This document shows positions 33,901 to 45,682 of a DNA stretch of 64,000 nt, one piece after another. Location: contig BQMF02000054.1 in NCBI GenBank assembly GCA_027922465.2, positions 1,054,001 to 1,118,000 on the forward strand, in the 5' to 3' direction. Within the stretch, counting starts at the first letter, position 1. Every line of letters begins with the position of its first letter. Source of the stretch: Turritopsis dohrnii (lineage: Eukaryota > Cnidaria > Hydrozoa > Anthoathecata > Oceaniidae). Both the position numbers and the translations under genes were made by a program. The notes below the pieces were generated by a model, which saw nothing but the letters and a program-made list of their open reading frames with translations, searched no databases and was not told the origin of the DNA.

Positions 33901-36900
33901 AAATGATCTTAAACAAAAGATCGTCATGATTATGATGCTTGTACAAAATCTTTGGTTTCTGATTTATACGTATGAAAATAAAGTTATTGAAACAGGTGTC
34001 CTTTTCTAGAAACTTTAACTGATCAGAGTCAAAGGAAGTCCTTCATCTGGGGATTTGTCCTAGAGCCAGCCTTCACAATGATATTGTAACAGCGTTTACA
34101 GTGTTCATAATGGCACCCTAGCAGTGACACCGTGCCAGATACTTGGACATAAATTGTTACCGGTGAGCTTTTGGCAAATGCTTATGTTTTCATCAAAGTC
34201 CAATTTGCATTCGATCATATTTAACAACTTCTCCACCATATCTTCATCATTTTGAGGATAGATACAAATATGATCGCCTGGTGAGTAGTTAAAATTTTCT
34301 GAATCTTTTATTTGAAGGCAAACTAAATCGGTTGCACGTCTAAAATATACATATAACAATTTCATCAATATTTATGTTTTAATATTTTAGAATGTGGTAC
34401 TTTTGAAACCATTGTGAAAATAACACATATCCACATATTTCTGTATGGGTAGCATAAAAGCTAGTTTTCGTGTACGTGAGTACCTGAAACATCAGGTTTC
34501 AATGAGTAGTCTGAATTGTAATAAAGAGCTCCATCTTTATTCATCAAAAAAGGGATCTTTATTCCTAAAAGGTGATGAAAGAGCTTCGTTACGAAGCTTC
34601 ACTAAAAGTTGTGACACAAAAATCATACCCAGAATCAGGATGCTGAAGGTTTGACACTGACTTCATAATTGCTGTTTTAATGTCTTTCTTGTGAACTACG
34701 GACAAATCTAAAAAAAATAGAAAATAAAAAAAACAACATTGCATCTCTGTTTTGAATGGTGAATCTAGAAAGGATTATCTTTCAGTTATTTCTGGAAGCA
34801 GGAATAATATCGATATCAATTCAATCCGTCAACGATCTCAAAACATCAGATAGAGGAAGGTTGGACTTTACCTCTTTCGAAATCTTCCTTCCCAACTGTT
34901 TCGTCATCTACTTTGATAATTTCAAATAAGTTTTCGTCCAAACCGTTTGATGTCTGATTCATCCACTCCTCAGGTAAAATGACCTCACTCATACAAAAAA
35001 TCTCACAGGTTGCCTAAAAGAACAATTATTCCTATGACTTCAAAGCAGCTATTTCCATCATTTAATGCAGTTGCTGATATATCTTCTACCCTTCTTATAG
35101 GTTTAAAAATCAATACAATAATGTCATTTAAGCCATTTATCTGGTCTAACTAAAAAGTAGCAGAGTTAAATTTTAATGAACATTTAAAAATTCTCGTTCG
35201 TTATGATTTTAATGGCAGCAGCATTGTGGATCAAATGTCATTCCTTCAGCTTACATTAAATGAATTAAAGGGTAAATTCTAAGGAGAAACTAACGAGTTC
35301 TATTCATCTACAGAAATGGCTAAACATCTATAAAAACCAAACTTTATTTAAATGTTAAGAAAAAGAGCTTGGTCTAGGTTGACACAGAAACATTTGTCGT
35401 AACGTTGCATCACAATGCTTTCCTACCTGGAAACAGTCACATGCCCATGACATAAAAGAGTCATCCTGTCGGTTCAACTCATCTCCTTCTCCAATAGGAA
35501 AAATTTCTTCTCCTCCAAGATTTCGGAATAACTTATCCAAGGCTTTTCCAAATGAGCAAAAATTGGGGTAAGCTCGAGACCCCAATGCAAAAACGGAATA
35601 TCTAAAACATTTTTGCAAAAACGTGATGAAAGTCACTTTTACAAAATGTTTAAATCGTTTGAGCATACATTATTATTTCCCTCTTTGAAAAACTTGATTT
35701 CGGCGAAGAAATCCCTGGTGCAGGCTGGCCAATTTAAACTTCAGATTGGCTTTTAAAAGAGACATTACTTTAGCAATATATTACCTAATCGGTCGAGTGA
35801 ATCGATGAATGAATCATTTCATGTTTATAACATTTAAAAATAGAACAAGTAGGAAAAGTGAAAAGGGTATCTACGGCCTTTACAAAGATTCACTTTGATG
35901 CCTTACATTTCATGAATTGTTTCATGAATAAAACGTTTGAATAAATATTCGTTCCCATGCTAGTATTTTAGTCGACAATGCACAAGGGATGTTTTACCGT
36001 CATTCAAAAAGGACAGGACTGACAAGTCCAAATAAAGAGCAGCATTTATCGAAAAAACCTTTGATAATGTTGTGTCCTAATACACCTTAGATCCTCAGGG
36101 AAAAACAAGTCAGAATTGACTTGTTTTTCAACGTTCGTGTGCTATGGACAAATCAGATTAAAATGTAAAAAACAATCAAGTTCCAAGAAACGAGGTAAAA
36201 TATGGGCGCTGTAAAATAGGCGCTGAAGTTGAAATGTATTTTTCCTGATCATAATGTAAAGATACATAACTTAATATCATATGATATAATATAATATAAC
36301 TTGGCTTACCGTAAATTCGGCAATGTTTTCATGTAATTTAAAGGATATAACACATATTCAGTTTCGCTACCTTCGCTGCCTTGAATTCTAAAATAACATT
36401 TCTGCACTGTCATTGGTTCATATGAAGTTTTCTGCATTTTTGTCGACTCATATAGATTTCAATCATCAACGTTCTCTGCTTACTGTATATAATATTTTTA
36501 TAATAGCAAATTTAATCATGCCACTGATCTTCTCAACCTTTTTTCTTAGCAACGACTTCTTGAAAGTTTGACGCTAATATATTGACATATACGAAATGTT
36601 TCTTACTTCGATGACATGTCTTGTAACTGCTGAAGGAAGTTCTGAAAAATATGATTTATTAAATGTGAATATTCTGAAAATACGAAATCCTTGCATGACA
36701 TATGAAAAGCATGTTAAGTCACAACTCAACATAAAACTCAATATAGAACGATGAACAGTTATCGCCGAGATAATTCAGACCTATTTACGCTCTCCCTTTA
36801 TTTCGCTCTCCTTTTTTTTTTGAGAAGTTTCTTTCCCTCTGGGATTAGTTGTTCCCTTTATTTCTAGTTGCATTTGTATACCTAAGTAATTATATGGTAA

Positions 36901-39900
36901 TTATTTGTAGTTTTGAATTTTGTAGCAATATTTAAAGGCGTTTTTCTCTCACTTGTAAGTAGCATGAGTGAGAGAGCGCTCACAGTTTTGTGATGATAAA
37001 GACAACGATACGATTATTACAAACGTGAATTTTCTCTTCTCTCACTGAACCTAACATGCAAGGAGGCCACTTCACCAGCACATCACTAATAGCATAAACA
37101 ACCGCACACAGGTTGGATAAACTGTGTGTTCATTCAAATGCCTAAAATGCAGACCTTCAAAGCACAAGCATCCTCGCGATAGCACGAAAATCGAAAAACG
37201 CAGTGAATGATTGGATGTCAAATATTTTGGTGAAAACTGATTGTCACGATGATTACAGAACAGTTAAATGACCTAACGTTGAAAAGTGATGAAGTCATGT
37301 TGCTATTTATAGATCTATTTTTATTTTCCAGATTTGATTTTGGTCAACCTTCGTTGCTGATTAGAGCTGTGGACCTGTTCGTTACAGTTAAGGCTCTAGA
37401 CACATCTCACATCTTTCCTGACAACACTGACGTTTGCTGTCAACACTGACGTTTGCTGTTTTACTGATTGAAAGAACTTTTACGTTGATCTTGGTCAACC
37501 TTTGTTGCTGATTAGAGCTGTGGACCTGTTCGTTACAGTTAAGGCTCTGTATACATCTCGCATCTTTCCTGACAACACCAACGTTTGCTGTCAACACTGA
37601 CGTTTGCTGTTTTACTGATTGATAGAACTTTTACGTTGATCTTGGTCAACTTTTGTTGCTGATTAGAGCTGTGGACCTGTTCGTTACAGTTAAGGCTCTA
37701 GACACATCTCACATCTTTCCTGACAACACCAACGTTCGCAGTCAACACTGACGTTTGCAGTCAACACTGACGTTCGCAGTCAACACTGACGTTTGCAATC
37801 AACACTGACGTTTGCAGTTAACACTGACGTTTCCTGTTAACACTGACGTTTGCAGTCAACACTGACGTTCGCAGTCAACACTGACGTTTGCAGTCAACAC
37901 TGACGTTTCCTGTCAACACTGACGTTCGCAGTCAACACTGACGTTTGCAGTCAACACTGACGTTCGCAGTCAACACTGACGTTTGCAGTCAACACTGACG
38001 TTTGCCGTCAACATAGACGTTTGCCGTCAACACTGACGTTTGCAGTCAACACTGACGTTTGCAGTTAACACTGATGTTTGCTGTCAACACTGACGTTTCA
38101 AGACTCACGTCTGCTGTCACCACTGACGTTTGCTGTCAACACTGACGTTTCAAGACTCACTTTATTGAGAATATTTCAGGTAAGTACCTGTCCATTATCG
38201 GGTGCGTCACCGTTCCCACAAGTACTTGCAACTACCAAGATGCATTGCTCGTTTCCAATATCAGAAAACTTGTATTCATCCATGCAGAACACTTTTGAAT
38301 CAAACTGATATAAGAACAATTCGTTCAATCTTTTCGCGAAGGATTCTGATTTTCCTGTTTCGGTGGCATACAGGATTGTGACTTTATGACGTTTCACCAA
38401 AGCACCTCCCATGAGTGAAGTTGAAAGTTTAACAGCCCTGAAGAATGAAAATTACTTGTATAGAAGTTGTATTATATCGGACATGTTCGCTGCCATAATT
38501 TAGCAAAAGGAAGTAAGTCACATTCCCGTATATTTGAACAAATTGCAAAGCAGTGAAAGATGTGAACACTTGCCATCATCAGAAATTTCTGCTAACATTT
38601 TTTTACTTTTTAAACCTTACTTCCTTTATACAAATATATAGCCGTATTTAAGGTATATGTGATCGATCAATGAATCAAATTGCTATATCAATGTATAAAT
38701 TTCGATATTCTTGCATTATCTGTACATCCAAATAGGTGGTTAAATATCGATGATTAAAATTGAAAAGATTATCATACTTTGCGACATCTTTGAACGAAAA
38801 TTTTCTCTTGATGATGTTACTTTCTTTTGCAGAATAATTTTTGATTGCTCTTTCTTGATATTCAAAAGATGGTTTCAGTTTGTAGTTGAGCATCTCCTAA
38901 ACAAACATAACAATATCCATAGCAACAATATCCATAGCAACCATGGAAATTTTGGATGGTTTTGCATCGCTACACGAAATCCTGACCCATGTTAGGTGAT
39001 ATTGAACGAAATACCAACTATGATATAACAGGTACCTGGTGAAAAACATCTGTGGCTGCACCAGATAGCGGCGGCACAATCCAAACCCAATCTGCGGGAC
39101 AGCCACCGCGTAATTTATTCTTAAAACAGAATATACGCAATAACTAATTTTATTTTGAATGGCATTGCATATTATTTTATACTTAAATATGTGAAACTTG
39201 TTTGGTGAGCGACAGAAAAGCAATTAGAACTTCCATAATGAAATGAAAAATAAAATCATTTAAAAATGCTTCAATGGAACAGTAAGAGTTTCGCAAGTCA
39301 AACCGATATTCTCCCAGCTATAACGTACAGTTAAGTAACCCCAAAGTAAGCCAGTATACCATTTCTTTGTGGCTATATATTAAGGAGATAACTGAATTTT
39401 GGGAACTACCAATGTGACTAAAAGTGCTGTTGTTGTTGTTGTCTATTTTCAAAATCTACTAAACTGCTTGCCTTTGATGTGAAGATTCGTTTTTTATCAT
39501 CTTTCCTGTCGTTCCACAAGTCTACATTATTCAAACGATATCATTGATCACAACTAGTAACATACCTCGTCTTTTAGATGTTTTATAAACGAGTTTGAAA
39601 TTGTATGATGATCAACAATGGTCACCCCAGCATCCTGAAAAAACAACAAAACATCGCAGTGGTGAATATTGTTTACGTTGCAGCATTTTCCGGGGCAAGA
39701 TCATCATTATCTCCCTAATCAATCGATGTGGAAACGAGATTTTGTTAGATCAAAATATCAAAGTAGCAAACAAACAAGATAAATAAATAATTGGTTCTCT
39801 CGTGGAGATCCTTTTGTTGTCAAAGTTCATTCTTTAAATCAACTTTTAATGATTCTTTAGTTCTCTTAGCAACCCTGCTCCGCGGTCCCTGATTCAACCT

Positions 39901-42900
39901 TATACAACCTTATACAACCTTATACAACTGATAAAGCATGGTTTAAATGATAAGGGTGTTTCTATGGAATATGTAGATTTCGATAATAAAAAAAGAAGTT
40001 TTAGTTGCGTATATTACAGAATTCTTTTGATTCTACATACTCCATATTATACGTACCACAAAGCTTTTATAGGTAGCGTATGTGAGAGCTACCATTGCAT
40101 GATCTTTCCACATAGTCGCATTGTTTGATGTATCAATTCCCATTAGTTCGGCAGCAGGCTAGAATAAATGAAATGTTGTTACAGGGACAAGGATTTGTTT
40201 CAACATGCATTTGCTAATCAATCAGCAATTATTAAAATAAATCTCTTTGAAAATCTTCTTCTTCTTAAAGATCATTATGATGATAACATTAGTGTCCTCA
40301 GTAAGGTTAGTAGTAAATCGATTGTGTCAAGATGTTTGTGATATTTCTGTGTATTTCACTTAGATTTGTGTCTGGAAAAAATTTTGGTAAATTATACTCG
40401 ATCTTAAAAGTACTTTTTTGTCAATAATGAGAAATTTGTTTTTGCCTTTCCTAATAATTGAAAATCATGTTGAATTTACATACATACAATACAATGTTCA
40501 TGTATTGCAAACTTCGCCATTTTCTTTTGCGACAATTTAGGTGGACGTTTCAGTGATCATAATTTTGGACAATATGGAAAAATCGATTGTTTTAATTAGC
40601 TTTCTTGCTCACCCAGGAATCAAATAACACTTAAATAAGACTAGAATACTTGGTAAAATATCAATCATGGTATTCTCCATTAATTATCTTTGTTATTGAT
40701 TTTTTAGTTTACAATTAACCGTTTGAAAACACAATAAAAAACCTTTAGCAAATTGTAACGATTCTTATCAGCAAAATTTCTTGCACCAATCTCAGTTGCC
40801 ATGTACCTAAATAAAATAATGAAATTCCAATTTGTAACAGAGAAGACAATTTCAAAAATAGCTACTTTAACCTGATGTATTTAAATTTGTTTAAATGCTT
40901 TACACAATAAACAAACTATTCAGAATTTATTAAAAACAAAGCTATTCAGGGTGTTGCATTAAACAATGGTATTGTATATGTAAGTTCCATACCATCCATT
41001 GAATGGTGCTGCAGTAAACTCCAACCCGCCACAGTCCAAACTCATGTTTGCAACCGCTGGTAACGCATACCATTTCAAGTTTAAGCTGTTCAACCCTTCA
41101 TAGCTGATAAAAGAAAGACAATGAAAGAAATATGGAGGAATGTTACAAGATGGAATGCTACAAGATTCTTTGAACCAGTAGCAGCTCAAGACCACACGTA
41201 AGAATACTTACTGTGGATGAGTAATATTCACTTCTAAAATGTATTGCTTCGGGATTTCAAATATTTGTGGAGGTTCTCCATTAGCTTGTAACACCAATGG
41301 CAAAACGTCAAATGCAGTGCCTTCTCCTACCCATCCCAGCTTTTGACAAAACTAAGTAAGGCACAAGTAGAAGTGGATTGATAAAACACTGCTACGGCTG
41401 GTGAACTTTTCGGATCATACAAATTTGTTTTGATAGTTTTGGCCAATGCTATCATAATAAGTTTATTCTTTGGCTTTTCATCATACTGAAAAGGATTGTA
41501 CGGTGTGGACTGCACACAAGTCCACAAAAAATACACAAAAAGGTTTTATTGGTGGAATGGAAGTTTTGTTGGCAGAAGTACTTAGTCACAATAATTTAAA
41601 AAGTAACAATAGTTGTCAACAGCATACAGTATATAATGTGATTATCATTAGTTTTTTATTTATAGATTTACAAAAAAAGAATACTAAACTATAACAAACA
41701 GATAATCAAGGACGTAGAATTAGGGGGGGCTTGGGGGCTTGAGCCCCCCCAACTTTTTTGTCAATTATGATAAATTTGTTTTTGCCTTTCCTAAAAATTG
41801 AAAATCATGTTGAAATTATAGATTTGAGTGCTTTTATAGGCAATCTAGAGGTAGTATTTTTCAAAAAATTTCTTGGCGCAACGGCCCCAACCATGGTGGG
41901 GCCTCTTTCAACAATAGAGATTTATTGAGCCCCCCCAACTCAAAATGTCTTGCTACGCCCCTGGATAATGTAGCTGGGGTCTTATCTTTGATCAGAGGAG
42001 GTCAATCTAACACTAGCAACTGAGAATATGACTCAATCTAAGTCTGCTTACCATAAAGGAAAAGAGCAAAAAAAAAAAATAAATTAAAAGAGATCGTTTC
42101 TCAAAGTAAAAGCAACAGTACGAAGCCCTAAACCTGTTACAAGTGTTTCTTGTGTTGTTGTTGACGAAGAGTAAGTCCTTAGAAGTTTAATAACCAAGAC
42201 TTCTTTCCTTTTTCAATCCCCTTATTCATTTCCCAAACGTTTTGTAAAGACGAGACTTGCAGTTATATGCAAAGTAAAATGAAAAATGTATTCTTTACGG
42301 GTAGTAAAAAATTTCAAAAATTTTGCGGAGTAAATTTTTGCGGATGAAGAATTTCGAAAATTTTGCGGAATTTATTGTTCCGTACAAATTTCTTCCGCAA
42401 ACAATGTCTTCCCTCAATGTAATACTATTTGGTGCTGTCTTCACTATGAATGCAGTCACAAAAGTTATAGTAAAAAATCGCGACGAAAATATTTAGAATA
42501 TTTTTTCACAACATATTCTCAGCATAATATGCTAACCTCGGCTAGTTCTACTGACGCAGGATCACCAACAACTGATCCATCATCTTGTTTATATCCTGCA
42601 TATCTGATGAGCTGATCATTCCATATACGAAAATCTTTATCCCGACCTGTTCGCTTCGGAAATATTGTTATTGTAGATCTAGTGAATAACACATGTTAAG
42701 GAAGATCCTTAAGGTTTTTTACGGTAACAAGACTTTCAAAATTAACATTGCGTACCTTAATTTACCATTATTCGTTCCGTATTTGATATGCTTCAAACAA
42801 CATTCGAACATTTCTCTTGCTGTTCTCACATGTCGACAGTCAAAAACCTACACAAGTTTTGGTGATATCGTTATTTAATGTGAATGATTCAATAGAACAT

Positions 42901-44130
42901 TAAGACATTTTGAGGAGTCATTTTTCAGTTGGGCATTTAGTCATTTGCTTAGTAAGTTCATTTTAGCTTAAAGATCAATTTTTTAAGAAACACTATCATT
43001 TTTTTGTTTTTTATCATTTTAGTCATTTCGATGTATTGTTTTCTACAATAAAGTCAAAGCTTGCAATCCTCTTATAATTTTGAATTATTCCACTCAGTCA
43101 ATGCTAAAAAAAGAAAGAGGTTTCCACAGCGACCTCCTTGATGGATAATGAACGTTTCAATTTTCATTGACGTCATATTTGATCTTCATCCATTCACTCT
43201 TCAGCCATTCACTCAGATGTCCTTAAGATAATAAAAGTCATCTACTATTAATCAACCTGAAGTTTCCTCCATTGAATTCGACCTGAACATCTTGCAGAGT
43301 TTCTCCATGCTAACTTTGCACCAAATATCAATTCGTTTTCTTGTATACAGTATGTGCCTGTTGTTTCAATCTCGTGAAAAACATCCGCGAGCCTTTTCTT
43401 GTGTTCTTCCGAGTTCTCTCTAGTACAAACCGAAGCAGGCTCAAGCGATTACACGAAAAGTAGGCATGATCAGAAGAATATATTGAAGTTGTGAACTGTT
43501 ACCTATTCAAGGATTCAAAATACTGTTTTAAAAATTCTGTTGCTTCTTTTCTAATGGTGTTGAGGTTTTTTTGTGATGAAGATAAAGATGGATGTATGAT
43601 GGATCCAGCACAGCGAAGGGGCATGCATTCTGAAGGCTAAATAGTTGAACAGGAGGTTGAACGAAATAAAATTTGAATTTCTTACATCATTACAAGCAAG
43701 TAGAAATGTTTTTCACTTTAAAATATCACTGATCTGTTCTTCTGAACCTAGTTAGATCTAAGGAGCATACTATCAATGAATATTACATTTCATGAAAGAA
43801 GAAATGATATTTACAGTTAGTAAAGAATTTCCTACAAAAGCAACAGTTTTCAGGTAAGTAAAACCTTCAATCGCAGAATATTCAAAATTTAAATCATTCG
43901 GATTTCAATAAGATACGTGCCTACATGACCTTGTTTACAAAACTTACTTCACCAGATGAATAGAGCACGTCAACCGTTTCAGTCCCATCGGAGAAGTTTT
44001 TCAAAACATACGGCGTTGTAGGACTATCTTTTTTCCTCTTTTCTCCATTACAGTTTTTTAGTGTTGTCTTGTTTGCGTGTCCATTCTGTAATGGAGCATG
44101 TGCGCTAAGTATGTGTATATCGTCTCGCAT
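30963..44130 (-). CDS. NOS: Nitric oxide synthase, 26 coding exons
   Basis: Makes NO and citrulline from arginine, using NADPH, FAD, FMN, heme and tetrahydrobiopterin. Exons (minus): 44130-43948, 43636-43503, 43419-43257, 42847-42756, 42678-42537, 41351-41212, 41103-40993, 40806-40743, 40158-40057, 39634-39566, 39119-39036, 38896-38778, 38437-38188, 36641-36607, 36387-36310, 35601-35427, 35013-34872, 34707-34629, 34339-34161, 33907-33729, 33433-33308, 33091-33007, 32776-32698, 32541-32274, 32183-31992, 31052-30963. Every phase fits; about 1119 aa, a normal NOS length. Landmarks: zinc Cys pair CMPLRC (65/70), heme thiolate [13 protein letters not shown] (Cys150), substrate Glu in [12 protein letters not shown], calmodulin segment [63 protein letters not shown], tail [17 protein letters not shown]. 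The start ATG at 44130 follows an acceptor, so a 5' exon or further N-terminal coding is possible. The insert in the FMN domain is short. Confidence 0.95.
31663..31938. mobile_element. Mariner-type MITE in a NOS intron
   Basis: Terminal inverted repeats CAGTGTGTTTCA...TGAAACACACTG flanked by TA on both sides (31661-31662, 31939-31940). The repeats extend inward about 40 bp (AATGTTGGAAACGGAAA). A related copy starts at 54984. No coding capacity. Confidence 0.85.
37359..37737. repeat. About 151-bp tandem repeat, 2.5 copies, in a NOS intron
   Basis: GATTAGAGCTGTGGACCTGT recurs at about 37359, 37509 and 37660, with TACAGTTAAGGCTCT downstream each time. It grades directly into the 19-bp VNTR, whose unit is contained in its last part. 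Confidence 0.85.
37738..38165. repeat. 19-bp VNTR, about 20 or more units, in a NOS intron
   Basis: Unit GTCAACACTGACGTTTGCA with mostly T/C variation at the GTTTGC/GTTCGC position; a few units end in CCTGT or CTGT. The array ends about 20 bp from the donor site of the exon at 38188-38437. Each unit contains TGACGT, a CRE-like half core. Confidence 0.93.
39896..39927. repeat. Short tandem repeat AACCTTATAC, about 3 units
   Basis: Three near-identical 10-bp units in a NOS intron; no other feature is associated with it. Confidence 0.8.
41701..41965. mobile_element. Small nonautonomous DNA element in a NOS intron
   Basis: Imperfect inverted ends: left AAGGACGTAGAATTAGGGGG, right (inverted) CCAGGGGCGTAGCAAGACAT, both with runs of G/C next to GAGCCCCCCC. 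An internal stretch, TTTGTTTTTGCCTTTCCTAA, also occurs at about 40440 in a neighbouring intron, marking a second fragment. Confidence 0.55.
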
Positions 44131-44139
44131 TTCTCCTAA

Positions 44140-45680
44140 ACTGAAATACAACACATAGTATATGATATAGTTCTTCTTAACATCGTCAGTAATGTTCAGT
44201 ATATATGATGTTTTGACCCTTTGGCGTGCATAAAACCTTGGGCCTTTTCCCCAATCTTTCCAATCTTTGCAATAAAGTGGGGGGAATGTATTCAAAAGGA
44301 AGTCATACCTATTCAATGTCGACACCAAATAATGATGACTATGAAAAGATGTGGGCTTCAAGAACTCCTTTTCTCTTTTAAAATTTCTCTTCAAGTCAGC
44401 AGCTCTGCACTTTCTGCATCGTTCAGGAAGTTTCCATTCATCGTGACTATAATTTGTTCATAATTTATTCATCCGATCTATGATCCTCTTAATCAGCTAG
44501 TCGACTGTTTGATGTAGCCATACATCCATTGTAATTTCTTCGCCATCTTGTCATCCGTATTCATTCATATTGAAGTATAGTTGAATGGATTTTTAAGCTC
44601 GTGTGGGTTTGGTGCAAATAAAAAACTGGCCTAACAAATTCTTCTTTCTGTGAAAGCTTTAATCGATGGATTTTCTCATCAGTGGGTTAACTGGAAACCG
44701 AAATCGTTATGAATGAATGATTTTTTTTTCTTCGGGATAAAATAGATTCTTGAGTCATGTTACTAAAATGAAATATTACTAACAGCTTTTATTTCTAAAA
44801 GTGTTTTCCAAAACACGCCCTTTCTGTAAATTGCGCCCACTCTTCAGACCTCAATATTTTTGCACATTTTTAAGCTCTCAATTTCATCGTGGGCATTACA
44901 TGATACTGGCGTGGTCCTATTTTCAGTTTGGATTTACTACGAGCTATTTCAGTCAGCGTTGGGGTGTTTCGTCACGACTGGATGGAATCATCTAGGTGAA
45001 TCAATAGCTGAAGTTTATTTCGTTTAAGGTGAACCGAATCACCTTGAAGCTAAGAAAAACACCTTGAAGAAAAACTGAGAACTTCTAATGAATTGTTGCT
45101 TGGGGCTCTTGTAATCAACAGAATGATCTTTTTCTAAATTGGTTAGAATTTAATAAACAAAAATTTCAGTTTCAATTTTCTCCCTTTTCAACATTTTTCT
45201 TTCATAGGAAACATTTTTAATGTATTATTTAAAAACAGTTACTTTTAATTTATACTTCATTAATACTTTCTCATTCTTTAAGAGTGTTATTTGATTGCTA
45301 TAAAACGCCATTTTACATTGTTATGTATATCTTTCATGGAATACAAGATGTTTTGTTATATTACAACGAGGAAAGAACAGTGTGTGTGTATGACAGATTT
45401 AAAATCATTTGGCTCAAATCGATAGTCGATATATGATTGAAAACGTCTTGAAAATTTTATACGAAAATATGATTCTCAAGTTTTTATTTCTTCACAAATA
45501 AAGGATTAACAAGGCTGAAGGTAAAGTGGGAATAAAGTTTCCCATTATGAAAAAAGTAAAAGAAAACAGATCTACCCGGCATGTTTTGAAGAAAATCTTT
45601 TTCCTTTCGACTTTATTACCTGATCTTTGCGGATTGCGGAAGGTTATATGCATTTCTTTCTTGCATTTTAGATTTTCAAA
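44140..45680. other. Intergenic region between divergent NOS and claudin-like genes
   Basis: The two genes are transcribed away from each other, so both promoters should lie here. No TATA or other core element is convincing. The long minus-strand ORF reaching to 44394 is an extension of NOS exon 1 into non-exon sequence. Confidence 0.45.
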
Positions 45681-45682
45681 AG

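Noticed and set aside
37738..38165. CRISPR-like array
   Set aside because: The 19-bp units are directly contiguous with no unique spacers and lie in an intron; it is a VNTR.
30963..38437. Reading the reductase half as methionine synthase reductase or cytochrome P450 reductase
   Set aside because: [26 protein letters not shown] and the downstream tail [11 protein letters not shown] are NOS-specific, and a complete oxygenase half precedes it in phase.
41327..41536. 69-aa minus-strand ORF
   Set aside because: Mostly outside the NOS exon at 41351-41212 and in a frame other than NOS; no independent support.
43921..44394. Single 157-aa ORF as the NOS N-terminus
   Set aside because: A good acceptor (TATTTCAG) lies inside it and the upstream part has no NOS similarity; only the part from 44130 down is supported.
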